Below, in pieces: positions 1-9,629 of a stretch of 64,000 nucleotides of DNA. Each line of letters starts with the position of its first letter. Positions within the stretch are counted from its first letter, which is position 1. The notes beneath the pieces are model-generated. The model was not told the DNA's origin, did no database searches, and saw only the letters and a list, made by a program, of their open reading frames with translations. The stretch comes from Pandoraea sp. PE-S2T-3 (GTDB lineage: Bacteria; Pseudomonadota; Gammaproteobacteria; Burkholderiales; Burkholderiaceae). The stretch is from positions 537,724 to 601,723 of the forward strand of contig NZ_NGUQ01000015.1 of the NCBI RefSeq assembly GCF_002179965.1. The letters run 5' to 3'. Both the position numbers and the translations under genes were made by a program.

Positions 1-2202
1 GCCCCGCTACTGTGTATGGCAGTTCACTACGGCATGCGTGAGGTGGTCATTCGCACGCTGGTGAGCGCCGACCCCGCGCTATTGACCCATCGCATGCCGA
101 TCTCACACCCCTATGCCGGGGCGACGCCGCTGCACCTCGCGATGGCTCGCCGGGATATTTCGATCATTTCGCTGCTCTTGCGAGAGGGGGCCGCCCCCCA
201 CATCCTCGACCATGCCGGACGTGCGCCTGCCGACTACCTGACGCTCCCCCATCGTGCGTTCACCGGTGATCCCTTCCTTAAGGAACTCTGGCGCATGTGC
301 AACCTGTCGCTCGCAGCGCCCGAGGCATTCCAGCCAGCGGCAAGCCCGCAGCGGGTCGCGCCATTGACGGACAACGCCTCGATCGCCCGCCTTTGCGACA
401 TCGCACATCACTTCTTGACGGATACCGGCGTCGCGCCACGCGCGGCCGCCTCGATCGCCCACGCAACGCTCACGCATCTTGAAACCACTCGCGAATCGTC
501 GCTGGTCGAGCCGCTCCACGCCAGTGTGATCCGCGCCATCGACTCGACCAAGGCGTGGCTGCTGACGAATGCGCCGCACGATTGCGGGGCCGCTATCGAC
601 AGCTCGGACGATACCGATACCGATAGTGAAAGTGATAGCGACGACACAGGCGTCGCGCGGCAAGACGTGAATGGCGCGCTCGGCAGATTGAATCGATTCA
701 TGGCGACGACCGCCGATACCGCACCAGCGCCCTCGCTAGTGGCGGCGCCTTCATCGCTGGAAATCCATGATCTGCCCGTCGATGTGCATGCCAACATTTG
801 CGCCCATCTCGAGGTGCTCGATCTCCAGTCGCTCTGGGTCGCTACCAACAACGGCCATGTGCACGAATCCATCACGGAAACCACGAGACGGCGCGATACC
901 AATATGCGTCTTCAGATCGAACCGATGCTCGCACGCCATGCCGATCGGACCGTCGTGCGCAATAACGCGCAACGTATCGCAATCGCGCGCTTGTGCGTCA
1001 AGCCTGTCGCCGAATGGCAGCACTCCGATGTCGCTGCGACGGGATTGTCGTCAGCGCATGCGCAACGGCTGCTCGACCTCTCGAAGGGCTCCGAATACTC
1101 GTTATGGACGACACTTCAGCGCTTTCCACAACCCTCGGCGCTGGTCGATTGGATCACGCCCACCGGCACGCAACATGTGTCGTCGTCGGCCCCGCTCCCT
1201 GACGAGCGCGCCATGCTGGCGCTGCAAATGCTAGGACACGACATCGCCAACGTGCGCGTCGGTCCGCCGGCACAAGTGCAGCGAGACAACGCTGCCAGCC
1301 GGGCGCTTTTGGCCCCTCAGATGACGCTGCTACGTGCCCTGCTCGCGTACTCCGAGGCTGTTCCGGACCACCGATTCATTTCCAACGCAGCGCATGAGGC
1401 GCGTTTGGCAGCGGTGATTGCCGGGCTGCGGTCGATGGGGTGCCCAAGTCTGGCAAAACATCTGCCGACCATGCTTTGGGCACTCCAAATCGGACTCCGG
1501 TCCGAGGGTATTCGCGCGCTGATCAAAGCCGGCGAGTCCATCGATGCGACGCTGCCCAGCGATCACCCCCATGGCGGTGCCACCGCACTTCACCTCGCGA
1601 TGGCAAAAAAGCGTGGCGATATTGCAGCACTTCTCGTCAGGTCGAATCCAGGACTGCTCGCGCTCAGGGACGACATGGGGCTGGACGCAGCGAGTTATGC
1701 CGGCGGTTACCCCGGCACGTTTTCTGAAGAGAGTCTCGTGGAGAGGCTCGAGGGTTTGCTGGATGTGTTGTATGAATGCAGCAAGACATGCGCCTACGCA
1801 CCGTTCCAGCGCGCCATCGTCCCGAGAATCGTCGAACTGTTGGACAGGACATGGAATACGCCGATTCCGCCGATCGTTATGCCCGCGCTAAGTATCGAAC
1901 TCGAGAACGCCTGTGAAGCCGTTGCCGATCTCGCCGATCGGATTTACACACGGCCCGGCGTCAACAAAGCCTCTCTCGGCGAGCGTTTCGAACAGGCCCT
2001 CAACGACCCTTCGCATCCGCACTACGCCGTCATTCGGGAAGATTTTGTTGATGACGGCGTCATTGACGGCATGGCGCAATCACTGACGCGCATACGCCTC
2101 AGGGCCAGTGCAGCATTGACTGGGCTGCCGGCACTAGCCGCAATGACAAAAACGTCCGAAACGCAACAAGCCCATGACATCGCCGTCGACCAACCGGCCT
2201 AA
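1..2202 (+). CDS. Ankyrin-repeat protein with F-box-like segment, 5' partial
   Basis: The reading frame is open from base 1, so the true start lies left of the window; the ATG at 16 is internal, because the codons before it complete an ankyrin helix (PLLCMAVHYGMREVV). Counting from base 1, residues 1-28 and 36-79 are ankyrin repeats (GATPLHLAMARR). Residues 199-216 are a Ser/Asp-rich acidic tract. Residues 255-291 fit the F-box pattern: LP, then hydrophobic positions, I, AHL, DL and a final WV. Residues 494-567 hold another ankyrin unit (GGATALHLAMAKK) closely resembling the first. The rest is alpha-helical-looking and unrecognised. No signal peptide or membrane segment is visible in the part seen. 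Such eukaryotic-like domains in bacteria are often those of secreted effectors; that role is inferred. Ankyrin assignment is firm, the F-box moderate. Confidence 0.8.
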   Translation, partial: APLLCMAVHYGMREVVIRTLVSADPALLTHRMPISHPYAGATPLHLAMARRDISIISLLLREGAAPHILDHAGRAPADYLTLPHRAFTGDPFLKELWRMCNLSLAAPEAFQPAASPQRVAPLTDNASIARLCDIAHHFLTDTGVAPRAAASIAHATLTHLETTRESSLVEPLHASVIRAIDSTKAWLLTNAPHDCGAAIDSSDDTDTDSESDSDDTGVARQDVNGALGRLNRFMATTADTAPAPSLVAAPSSLEIHDLPVDVHANICAHLEVLDLQSLWVATNNGHVHESITETTRRRDTNMRLQIEPMLARHADRTVVRNNAQRIAIARLCVKPVAEWQHSDVAATGLSSAHAQRLLDLSKGSEYSLWTTLQRFPQPSALVDWITPTGTQHVSSSAPLPDERAMLALQMLGHDIANVRVGPPAQVQRDNAASRALLAPQMTLLRALLAYSEAVPDHRFISNAAHEARLAAVIAGLRSMGCPSLAKHLPTMLWALQIGLRSEGIRALIKAGESIDATLPSDHPHGGATALHLAMAKKRGDIAALLVRSNPGLLALRDDMGLDAASYAGGYPGTFSEESLVERLEGLLDVLYECSKTCAYAPFQRAIVPRIVELLDRTWNTPIPPIVMPALSIELENACEAVADLADRIYTRPGVNKASLGERFEQALNDPSHPHYAVIREDFVDDGVIDGMAQSLTRIRLRASAALTGLPALAAMTKTSETQQAHDIAVDQPA

Positions 2203-2247
2203 TACGCTGCCTCGCGTCTGCGCTGCCCGCTGACGCTGGCAACGGAC

Positions 2248-2682
2248 TCAGCTTGCAGCGACCTTTCCTTCCAACTCGGCAATACGCTTGCGTAGCTGCC
2301 GGTCTTCCTGAAAGCGTGCGGTCTCGTCGCGAATGACGGCGACGATACCGCTCACCTGCCCCTGCGCATCGCGCAACAGCGCCACGGTAAAGGCAATCGA
2401 CATCGCGCGGCCGTCTTTGTGCGTCGCAGGCACCTTTAGCAAATCGCTGCCGTACTTCGTCTGCCCCGTGGCCATGGTCTTTTCATAGCCCTCGTTGTGG
2501 CGATGACGCAGCCGCTCCGGAATGATGATGTCCAGCGGCTGGCCCAAGGCCTCTGCCGCCGAGAAGCCAAACATCTTTTCCGCACCCGGATTCCACAACG
2601 TGATGATGTTTTCCGGGTCGGCCACGACGATCGCGTCGCCGACGACCTGAACCAACTGCGCTACGTCCACCGATGCACTCAT
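2248..2682 (-). CDS. Stand-alone PAS-domain protein
   Basis: A 144-residue protein that is almost entirely one PAS fold (residues about 5-120): it opens with a VVGDAIVVADPENIITLWN-type segment, continues with EKMFGFSAAEALGQ and IIPERLRHRH, and ends in a beta strand VSGIVAVIRDET typical of a PAS core plus PAC motif. A short charged helix (RQLRKRIAELEGKV) closes it and could be a dimerising coiled coil. No kinase, cyclase or HTH output domain is attached, so it would act as a sensor or adaptor through a partner. Known stand-alone PAS proteins of this sort bind haem, flavin or small ligands; no ligand can be named from sequence. An AGGAGA ribosome site precedes the ATG. It is convergent with the ankyrin gene and downstream of the frc terminator. 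Confidence 0.85.
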   Translation of the reverse strand: MSASVDVAQLVQVVGDAIVVADPENIITLWNPGAEKMFGFSAAEALGQPLDIIIPERLRHRHNEGYEKTMATGQTKYGSDLLKVPATHKDGRAMSIAFTVALLRDAQGQVSGIVAVIRDETARFQEDRQLRKRIAELEGKVAAS

Positions 2683-2782
2683 GGTGTCTCCTGCTGTTCT
2701 ATGGGGGATGATTTTCTGTTGCTAAAACATGCCACAAAAATACATGAATCAAAAGACAATACGGTCCCGAAAAAGCGACAAA

Positions 2783-2813
2783 AGGTGCCGCCCCCGAAAA
2801 AGGTGCGGCACCT
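2783..2813 (-). terminator. Rho-independent terminator after frc
   Basis: A 9-bp perfect stem (AGGTGCCGC with GCGGCACCT) followed on the minus strand by a T-rich tract (TTTTGTCGCTTTTT). It sits about 35 bases past the frc stop and should end the oxlT-oxc-frc transcript. Confidence 0.8.
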
Positions 2814-2846
2814 GCACAACGACCTACGTCAGTTCACAACAACCGC

Positions 2847-4097
2847 TTAGATCGCCTTGGCGGTATGCAGCTTGCCAATCTGATCCTTGCTGTAGCCCAG
2901 CTCGGCCAGAATCTCTTCCGTGTGCTCGCCCAGCAGCGGCGAACCCGTGATTTCCGGCTTCAGGCCCGAGAACTTGATCGGGCTGCCGACCGTCAGGTAC
3001 GAACCACGTTCCTTGTGCGGCACTTCCACGATCGTGCCCGACGCGCGCAGCGACGGATCGTTCGCGATTTCCTTCATCGACAGCACCGGTGCGCAAGGAA
3101 TATCGAACTTGCGCAGGATGTCCACTGCTTCGAACTTCGTCTTGTCGGCGAGCCATTCTTCGATCGTCTTGAAGATGTCGAAGATGTGCGGCTGACGGGC
3201 TTGCGCCGTGGCGTAGTTCGGATCGCTGATCCACTCCGGCTTGCCCAGTGCGCGGCAGATCGGTTCCCAGGCGTGGCCCTGAATCGTGAAATAGATGTAA
3301 GCGTTCGGGTCCGTTTCCCAGCCCTTGCACTTCAGCACCCAGCCCGGTTGGCCGCCGCCGCCGGCGTTACCGCCACGGGGCACCACGTCGCTGAACTCGC
3401 CGTGCGGGTACTGCGGATACTCTTCCAGGAAACCGACACGGTCCAGACGTTGCTGGTCGCGCAGCTTCACGCGGCACAGGTTGATGACCGAATCTTGCAT
3501 CGACACGGCCACCTTCTGACCACGGCCCGTCTGGCCGCGACCGATCAGCGCCGTCAGAATACCGATCGCCAGGTGCATACCCGTGTTGCTGTCGCCCAGT
3601 GCTGCGGCCGACACCGTGGGAGGACCGTCCCAGAAGCCCGTCGTCGAGGCGGCACCACCGGCGCACTGCGCCACGTTTTCGTAGACCTTCAGGTCTTCGT
3701 AGTGGTGACCGTCCGAGAAGCCCTTCACCGATGCCACGATCAGCTTCGGGTTCAGTTCGTTCAGGCGTTCCCACGTGAAGCCCATGCGGTCCAGCGCGCC
3801 CGGTGCGAAGTTTTCCACCAGCACGTCCGATTCACGCACCAGCTTCTCCAGCACTTCCTTGCCTTCCTGCGTCTTCGTGTCCAGCGTCAGCGAGCGCTTG
3901 TTGCTGTTGAGCATCGTGAAGTACAGCGCGTCGGCCTCGGGAATGTCGCGCAGTTGATTACGCGTCACGTCGCCCGAACCCGGGCGCTCCACCTTGATCA
4001 CGTCCGCACCGAACCATGCCAGCAACTGGGTGCAGGCCGGGCCGGCTTGCACGTGCGTGAAGTCGATGATCTTGATGCCTTCGAGGGGTTTGCTCAT
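2847..4097 (-). CDS. frc: Formyl-CoA:oxalate CoA-transferase
   Basis: Class III CoA-transferase (CaiB/BaiF family), 416 residues against 428 in Oxalobacter formigenes. It moves CoA from formyl-CoA to oxalate, giving oxalyl-CoA and formate, in the cytoplasm. The catalytic aspartate is Asp169 in ALGDSNTGM, the same number as in the Oxalobacter enzyme; Gln17 (THVQAGPA) is also kept, and the mobile glycine loop GGGGQ lies at 246-250. The N-terminal Rossmann-like half ([14 protein letters not shown]) and the interlocked C-terminal half are complete. AAGGAGACATGAC precedes the ATG. It lies 25 bases after oxc, so the two are surely cotranscribed; Oxc regenerates the formyl-CoA that Frc consumes, making CoA catalytic. 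Other CaiB-family functions are less likely given the loop and the neighbours. Confidence 0.97.
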   Translation of the reverse strand: MSKPLEGIKIIDFTHVQAGPACTQLLAWFGADVIKVERPGSGDVTRNQLRDIPEADALYFTMLNSNKRSLTLDTKTQEGKEVLEKLVRESDVLVENFAPGALDRMGFTWERLNELNPKLIVASVKGFSDGHHYEDLKVYENVAQCAGGAASTTGFWDGPPTVSAAALGDSNTGMHLAIGILTALIGRGQTGRGQKVAVSMQDSVINLCRVKLRDQQRLDRVGFLEEYPQYPHGEFSDVVPRGGNAGGGGQPGWVLKCKGWETDPNAYIYFTIQGHAWEPICRALGKPEWISDPNYATAQARQPHIFDIFKTIEEWLADKTKFEAVDILRKFDIPCAPVLSMKEIANDPSLRASGTIVEVPHKERGSYLTVGSPIKFSGLKPEITGSPLLGEHTEEILAELGYSKDQIGKLHTAKAI

Positions 4098-4122
4098 GTC
4101 ATGTCTCCTTAATTGACTCGAG

Positions 4123-5913
4123 TTACTTTTTCATCGCCGCGCTTTGCGGATTCAGATTGGTCAGGCGGCCGCTTTCCGTGCCCGCCGCTTCGTCGATCAC
4201 GGCGTTGATCAGCGTCGGCTTGCCCGACTTGATGGCGTCTTGCAACGCCTTCGTCAGTTCTTCCGGCGTCGTGACGTGGTAACCGATACCACCGAAGGCT
4301 TCGATCATCTTGTCGTAGCGCGCGCCCTTCACGAACACCGTCGGTGCCACGTCCTTGCCACCGGTCGGGTTCACGTCGGTACCGCGATACACGCCGTTGT
4401 TGTTGAAGATGATCGTCGTGACCGGCAGGTCGTAACGGCAGATCGTTTCCAGTTCCATGCCGCTGAAACCGAAGGCGCTGTCGCCTTCAATCGCCACCAC
4501 CGGCTTGCCGCTCGTCACCGCAGCGCCAATCGCGAAGCCCATGCCGATACCCATAATGCCCCACGTACCCGAGTCAAAGCGCTTGCGCGGCTGGTACTGG
4601 TCGATGATGCTGCGGGCATAGTCCAGCGTGTTCGCGCCTTCGTTCACCAGGTTGATGTCCGGGTACGCCTTCAGCACGTCGCGGATCGAGCGCAGTGCGC
4701 TGTGGAAATTCATCGGCGACGGATTCTGGTCGAGCGTTGCCGCCATCTTGGCCAGATTCTTGTTCTTGCGTTCTGCAATCGCGCCCGTCCACTCAGCACT
4801 CGGCTTGCCGAAGTTGCTGTCGATGCCGGCCAACAGTGCCGACACGCACGAACCGATATCGCCGATCACCGGCGCGGCAATCGCCACGTTGCTGTCGATT
4901 TCCGTCGGCGAGATGTCGATCTGCACGAACTTCTTCGGTGCGGCGCCCCACGTCTTGCCCTTGCCGTGCGCGAGCAGCCAGTTCAGGCGAGCACCGATCA
5001 GCACCACCACGTCAGCTTCCTGCAACACGAACGAGCGTGCGGCGGCAGCCGATTGTTCATGCGTATCGGGCAGCAGGCCCTTGGCCATCGACATCGGCAG
5101 ATACGGAATGCCCGACTTCTCGACCAGCGCGCGAATATCCGCGTCGGCTTGCGCGTAGGCTGCGCCCTTGCCCAGCAGAATCAGCGGACGCTTGGCGTTC
5201 TTGATCACGTCGAGGGCGCGCTTGACGGCGTCCGGTGCCGGGATCTGACGCGGTGCGGCGTCGATCACACGAATCAGCGAGTCCTTCGCCTTCTGCGCAT
5301 CGAGGGTCTGAGCCAGCAGCTTGGCCGGCAGATCCAGATACACGCCACCCGGACGGCCCGACACGGCCGCGCGAATCGCACGGGCCACGCCCACGCCGAT
5401 GTCTTCTGCATGCAGCACGCGATAAGCGGCCTTGCAGTAAGGCTTGGCAGCGTTGAGCTGGTCCATCTCTTCGTAGTCACCCTGCTGCAAGTCGACGATC
5501 TCGCGCTCGCTCGAGCCGCTGATCAAGATCATCGGGAAGCAGTTGGTGGTGGCGTTCGCCAGTGCCGTCAGGCCGTTCAGGAAACCCGGTGCGGACACCG
5601 TCAGGCAAATGCCGGGCTTCTGGGTCATGTAGCCAGCAATGGCGGCAGCGTTGCCGGCGTGCTGTTCATGACGGAAACCGATGAAGCGCATGCCTTCCGC
5701 TTGCGCGAGGCGGGCCAGATCGGTGATGGGAATCCCCACCAGACCAAAGATAGTGTCAATGTCGTTCGCTTTCAGGGCATCGATGACCAGATGGAAACCA
5801 TCAGTCGTTTCTGCCTCGGACACGATGTTCGCGTGTCGGCTGCTGTCTTTGAGCGTGTCGCCCGCGGTGTTGTTTTCCGCCTTGCCGACTGGCACGGTCA
5901 TCGCAATGGACAT
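4123..5913 (-). CDS. oxc: Oxalyl-CoA decarboxylase
   Basis: ThDP- and Mg-dependent enzyme converting oxalyl-CoA to formyl-CoA and CO2. The frame can be read from a TTG at 5928, but that codon is inside the Shine-Dalgarno (TTGGAGGAAAG); the ATG at 5913 is the sensible start, giving 596 residues. An N-terminal tail of about 35 residues precedes the PYR domain; the cofactor-activating glutamate is Glu83 in FRHEQHAGN. The ThDP motif starts at residue 477 with GDSAFGFSG and closes with FNNNG near 506. The family's usual length is about 560-570, so only the tail is extra. It is the middle gene of oxlT-oxc-frc. The antiporter upstream exchanges the substrate precursor oxalate for formate, and decarboxylation consumes a proton, the classic Oxalobacter proton-motive cycle. 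Confidence 0.97.
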   Translation of the reverse strand: MSIAMTVPVGKAENNTAGDTLKDSSRHANIVSEAETTDGFHLVIDALKANDIDTIFGLVGIPITDLARLAQAEGMRFIGFRHEQHAGNAAAIAGYMTQKPGICLTVSAPGFLNGLTALANATTNCFPMILISGSSEREIVDLQQGDYEEMDQLNAAKPYCKAAYRVLHAEDIGVGVARAIRAAVSGRPGGVYLDLPAKLLAQTLDAQKAKDSLIRVIDAAPRQIPAPDAVKRALDVIKNAKRPLILLGKGAAYAQADADIRALVEKSGIPYLPMSMAKGLLPDTHEQSAAAARSFVLQEADVVVLIGARLNWLLAHGKGKTWGAAPKKFVQIDISPTEIDSNVAIAAPVIGDIGSCVSALLAGIDSNFGKPSAEWTGAIAERKNKNLAKMAATLDQNPSPMNFHSALRSIRDVLKAYPDINLVNEGANTLDYARSIIDQYQPRKRFDSGTWGIMGIGMGFAIGAAVTSGKPVVAIEGDSAFGFSGMELETICRYDLPVTTIIFNNNGVYRGTDVNPTGGKDVAPTVFVKGARYDKMIEAFGGIGYHVTTPEELTKALQDAIKSGKPTLINAVIDEAAGTESGRLTNLNPQSAAMKK

Positions 5914-6060
5914 AATTCTTTCCTCCAATTTTTCCGGTTTCAGTGTTGCGTCGTCTTTCGCTGACGATTACTTTAGGACTTCAATACTGTCTTGCATGCC
6001 GCGCGCTACCCCGTTAAGTCTGGTGGTGTCGCGCGCGGCACTCCTGCCGGCGCCTGTTCC

Positions 6061-7392
6061 TCAGGTCGTACTGCGGGACAAGTCTGCTGGTTTGGTAAGG
6101 ACTTCCTCAGCGGCGCGGGCACTGCTGTCCGCGTAGCGTTGGGCCAGTCGGGCGCGCATCGGCTTGAGCACGAAGAGCGCAAGTACGGCGGCAGTGGCAT
6201 TCATGACGACTGCAATCATGAACACGGCGTGCCAGCTACCTGTTGTGGCGGTGATGACGCTGGTAAATGGCACCAGCAATGCGGCCGTTCCCTTGGCGGT
6301 GTAGAGCATGCCGGCGTTGGTCGCGGCGTACTTCGAACCGAACGTGTCGGCGCAAGTGGCCGGGAACAGGCTGTAGATTTCACCCCAGGCGAAGAACACG
6401 AGACCCGTGAGAATCACGAACGCGACCGGGTGTTGACCCCAGACCGACAGTGCGTAGATACCCGCGGCTTCCATCGCGAAGGCGATGAACATCGTGTTTT
6501 CACGACCGATCTTGTCGGAAATCCAACCGAAGATCGGACGCGTCACCCCGTTCAGTACCCGGTCGATGGCCAGTGCGAAGGTCAGTGCCGGCAGCGTCAG
6601 GCCCATCAGCGAGACAGGCGTGCCGTCCAGGCCGTAGTCCTTGGCGATCGGGCCGAGCTGAGCCGTTGCCATCAGACCGCCGGCGGCCATCAGCACGAAC
6701 ATCAGATACATCAGCCAGAACACCGGGCTGCGCATGACTTCGGTCGGCTTGGCGTCGTAGCGGCGTGCGCCCGGGGCGAGCTTCTTGAGTGCCTCGAAGG
6801 CGGCCGGCGGCGAAGCGAGCGCGAGACCCAGTACCAGCACGATGATGCCCTGGCCAAGACCGAACACCAGGAAGGTGTTTTCGTAGCCGCTGCTCTTGAT
6901 CATGTTGGCAATCGGCACCACGGTCAGGGCCGAGCCTGCACCGAAGCCCGCTGCCGTCAGCCCTGCGGCCAGCCCCCGGTTTGCCGGGAACCACTTGAGC
7001 GCGTTACCCACACAAGTGCCATATACAGCACCGGCACCGACACCCCCCACTGCCGCGGCGAAGTACAGCATCGCCAGCGAATCGGCATAGGCATTCAACG
7101 CCCACGCCACCCCGCAAAGCAGACCGCCGCCCACCACCACCGGACGCGGACCGAAGCGGTCGACCAGATAGCCTTCAATCGGCACCAGCCACGTCTCGGT
7201 GACCACGAAGATCGTGAATGCCACCTGAATGGCCGTGCGGCCCCAGTGATACTTTTCATCGATCGGGTTGACGAACAGCGTCCACCCGTATTGCAAGTTG
7301 GCGATCATCGCCATACAAATCACGCCGAACGCGAGCTGAACCCAAGGGCTCGCGAACACGGATGTCTTACCGTGTTGATTTGTCGTCTCCAC
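6061..7392 (-). CDS. oxlT: Oxalate:formate antiporter, MFS
   Basis: Twelve-helix major facilitator of the OxlT family. The two charged residues known to bind oxalate in Oxalobacter OxlT (Arg272, Lys355) appear as Arg290 in NGVTRPIFGW and Lys372 in LYTAKGTAA, numbered from the upstream ATG at 7407. That ATG is part of the ribosome site itself (GGAGGAGGTACAA), so the GTG at 7392 is the likelier start, giving 443 residues. It would import oxalate and export formate across the inner membrane. Gap to oxc is 147 bases with no clear terminator, so one transcript oxlT-oxc-frc is likely. An AT-rich candidate operator lies about 170 bases upstream at 7559. Because Fds can oxidise formate in the same cell, net formate export need not be obligatory. 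Confidence 0.93.
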   Translation of the reverse strand: METTNQHGKTSVFASPWVQLAFGVICMAMIANLQYGWTLFVNPIDEKYHWGRTAIQVAFTIFVVTETWLVPIEGYLVDRFGPRPVVVGGGLLCGVAWALNAYADSLAMLYFAAAVGGVGAGAVYGTCVGNALKWFPANRGLAAGLTAAGFGAGSALTVVPIANMIKSSGYENTFLVFGLGQGIIVLVLGLALASPPAAFEALKKLAPGARRYDAKPTEVMRSPVFWLMYLMFVLMAAGGLMATAQLGPIAKDYGLDGTPVSLMGLTLPALTFALAIDRVLNGVTRPIFGWISDKIGRENTMFIAFAMEAAGIYALSVWGQHPVAFVILTGLVFFAWGEIYSLFPATCADTFGSKYAATNAGMLYTAKGTAALLVPFTSVITATTGSWHAVFMIAVVMNATAAVLALFVLKPMRARLAQRYADSSARAAEEVLTKPADLSRSTT

Positions 7393-7558
7393 TTGTACCT
7401 CCTCCATCGGTTTTCAGTTGTTTGACAGCTTCACAACAACAACACCTTCCGGATGGGGTCTATGCCCCCTGGGTATGCTTTTACGAGGTCTTGGCCTCGT
7501 CGACTTTGTCTCTGATGCTTGCGATGCGACGTCGCCCACCGCAAATATACCGAACGAA

Positions 7559-7579
7559 ATATACGATATATCAGATATA
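7559..7579. promoter_or_regulatory. Candidate regulon site A (oxlT side)
   Basis: AT-rich site containing ATATACGATATA followed by a further GATATA, in the divergent gap between oxlT and the PanE-like gene. It shares its core with sites at 8060, 9630 and 10971. Probably the GntR regulator at 9985 binds it; this is inferred from recurrence only. Confidence 0.55.
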
Positions 7580-7615
7580 AGTCAACACTAATTTATTGCT
7601 TTTCTCGCTATCCCC

Positions 7616-7672
7616 CTCGCGTGCCGCAGGCGTTTTCGGTCCATTGCTTCGAAAACGTCCACGGCACGCGAG
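7616..7672. repeat. 57-bp interrupted inverted repeat
   Basis: Arms at 7616-7638 and 7650-7672 pair over 11 bp (CTCGCGTGCCG), then a 4-base mismatch, then 8 bp (CGTTTTCG), around an 11-base loop. There is no T tract on either side, so it is not a simple terminator. It lies in the oxlT/PanE-like gap, which otherwise holds sites A and B and no gene. Confidence 0.8.
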
Positions 7673-8059
7673 GCACTGTTCCAAGTGGCGGCTAGATACA
7701 GTAAGGCAACTGTAGGCTGGAGCGCCGCAACAACGCAATGCGAAAATACTAAGGAGTTAACCTGATCCGGGAGGCACGCCGAATAAGGCGCTCCGCCCTT
7801 TTATATCGGCGTCCTTGAGGATTTTTAAAACGAGCACAAGACGATATTTTTGATAATTTCTCTCACAAGCGATGCGTGGCGACGAACGCTCGACCATGCT
7901 GTAACACGCCGTAATAATTCACTCGTCCTCCGCTTTTCGCGTCAATTCACCCGAACGCAATGACGGTCGCGCTCACACATCCTCTCGCCCCTTTGCGGGT
8001 CGACCACGGGGAAACCATGACACGTTAAGTGACAGGAAAGCTTGGTGCTTCCTGCCTTG

Positions 8060-8074
8060 TGATATACGATATAC
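8060..8074. promoter_or_regulatory. Candidate regulon site B (PanE-like gene)
   Basis: TGATATACGATATAC, a tandem GATATAC pair, 63 bases before the start of the PanE-like gene. The reverse complement of site D near fds matches it at 14 of 15 positions. Confidence 0.6.
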
Positions 8075-8137
8075 AACATTTGATATTAGAAAAATAAAAG
8101 GCCAAGTTTCGATTGACCATTTGTGGAGGGAGACTTC

Positions 8138-9151
8138 ATGAAGATTTGCATCTATGGCGCCGGAGCCATCGGTGGTTATCTCGGCGTGCAGCTTGCGCGC
8201 GCCGGAGCCGATGTCAGTCTGGTGGCGCGCGGACCGCACCTCGCGGCAATGCGTGAGCACGGACTCAAGTTGTTGATCGACGGCGAGGAACGCGTCGCGC
8301 AGCTGCGTTGCACCGACGATCCGCGTGAGCTCGGTCCGCAGGACTACGTCATCATCGCGCTCAAGGCGCACTCGGTGCCGGCGGTTCTCGACGCCATGCA
8401 GCCGCTCATCGGGCCGGACACTGCGGTGGTAACTGCCGTGAACGGCATTCCCTACTGGTACTTCTATAAGCACGGCGGCGCACTGGAGGGCAGCACCCTC
8501 GAGAGTATCGATCCGGGCGGCCGTCAGTGGCGCCAGCTCGGCCCCGAGCGCGCGATTGGCTGCGTGGTTTATCCGGCCACCGAAGTCGTTGCGCCCGGCG
8601 TGATTCAGCACGTGTACGGCAACAAGTTCCCGCTCGGCGAAGCCAGCGGTGAACGTACGCCTCGCGTGGAAGCCCTGGCAAAGATCATGACCGAAGGCGG
8701 GCTCGACGCCCCGATTCGCGAAAACATCCGCGATGAGATCTGGCTCAAGCTGTGGGGCAACCTCTGCTTCAACCCGATCTCGGCACTCACGCACGGTACG
8801 CTGGACATCATCGCCAGCGATCCGGGCACGCGTGCCGTCGCCCGCGCCATGATGCTCGAAGCCAAGGCCATCGGCGACAAGCTCGGCGTGCATTTCCGCG
8901 TCGACGTCGAGCGTCGTATTAATGGTGCCGGTGCCGTGGGTTCGCACAAAACGTCGATGCTTCAGGATCTTGAGCGCGGCCGCGCCATGGAAATCGATCC
9001 GCTCGTCTCCGTCGTTCAGGAAATGGGCCGCCTCGCTGCCGTGCCCACGCCGACGCTCGATGTGGTGCTCGCACTGATTCAGCAACGCGAGTTCATGACC
9101 CAGCCCGATGCTGTCGCCGCTGCGCAGGCACGACTGGCCAAGGCCGCCTGA
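8138..9151 (+). CDS. PanE/ApbA-family reductase, candidate oxalyl-CoA reductase
   Basis: A 337-residue 6-phosphogluconate-dehydrogenase-fold reductase. The N-terminal Rossmann motif is IYGAGAIGG; a conserved lysine lies in ALKAHSV; the catalytic lysine is in EIWLKLWGN and the substrate-binding glutamate in GRAMEIDPL, as in ketopantoate reductase. The start is the ATG at 8138, as the GTG at 8123 belongs to the GTGGAGGGA ribosome site. Ketopantoate reductase is the family name, but the gene sits between oxlT and the oxalate-linked GntR and has a shared operator at 8060. In Methylobacterium extorquens AM1 a PanE paralogue (PanE2) is described as reducing oxalyl-CoA to glyoxylate for assimilation. 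That job fits the context better than pantothenate synthesis. The family is certain; the substrate is inferred. Confidence 0.85.
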   Translation: MKICIYGAGAIGGYLGVQLARAGADVSLVARGPHLAAMREHGLKLLIDGEERVAQLRCTDDPRELGPQDYVIIALKAHSVPAVLDAMQPLIGPDTAVVTAVNGIPYWYFYKHGGALEGSTLESIDPGGRQWRQLGPERAIGCVVYPATEVVAPGVIQHVYGNKFPLGEASGERTPRVEALAKIMTEGGLDAPIRENIRDEIWLKLWGNLCFNPISALTHGTLDIIASDPGTRAVARAMMLEAKAIGDKLGVHFRVDVERRINGAGAVGSHKTSMLQDLERGRAMEIDPLVSVVQEMGRLAAVPTPTLDVVLALIQQREFMTQPDAVAAAQARLAKAA

Positions 9152-9629
9152 GCAAACTGAGCAAACTTGAGCGAGCCCGATCCATTCGCGGGATTTCGCT
9201 TCTGAAATAGGGTGTGTGGCAGATCGGCGCATGCGTCGATTGCCACGCACCCTATCTATATAGAAGGGGGGATGGCGGCAACCACTTGATGACGGGTTCG
9301 CCGCCATCGTGCCCTGCCCCGTTGGTCCCGATTTGTATTTGGCCCTTTTTGGGCGCCTTCGCCGCTTGCCCGCGGTATGTACGCAATACCGGCTGTGGTT
9401 TCGCGGCAACGCAATATCACCGTTTTCCCCTTGTTGAGGACGCCTTCGAACACGCGACTGACAACGCACTGCCAGCGCGTCCCGAAATCCGCACTCTTGC
9501 ACGCCAACCGGACACTTGAGGAGGTCAGCGCCGCGCATCGACCCGCCCGGCACTATCGGAAAAAGAGACAAAATCGGCCCATCGACCCGGGGTGGCACCC
9601 ATAGGACGTCCCGAAAAACGATAAATATT
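9152..9629. other. Intergenic stretch without a recognised gene
   Basis: About 480 bases between the PanE-like gene and site C. Short open frames occur on both strands, but none has a convincing ribosome site or protein-like composition. A weak imperfect hairpin (GCGAGCCCG with CGCGGGATTTCGC) about 20 bases after the stop may terminate the PanE-like transcript. Confidence 0.5.

Noticed and set aside
2865..4112. Long open frame antisense to frc (415 codons), with a similar frame antisense to oxc (4144-5964)
   Set aside because: High-GC genes often leave the antisense frame open; the translations are Arg/His-rich without recognisable motifs, and the sense genes are certain.
5914..6060. Fifth copy of the AT-rich regulon site before oxc
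   Set aside because: The gap has no GATATAC-type sequence; oxc probably shares the oxlT promoter.
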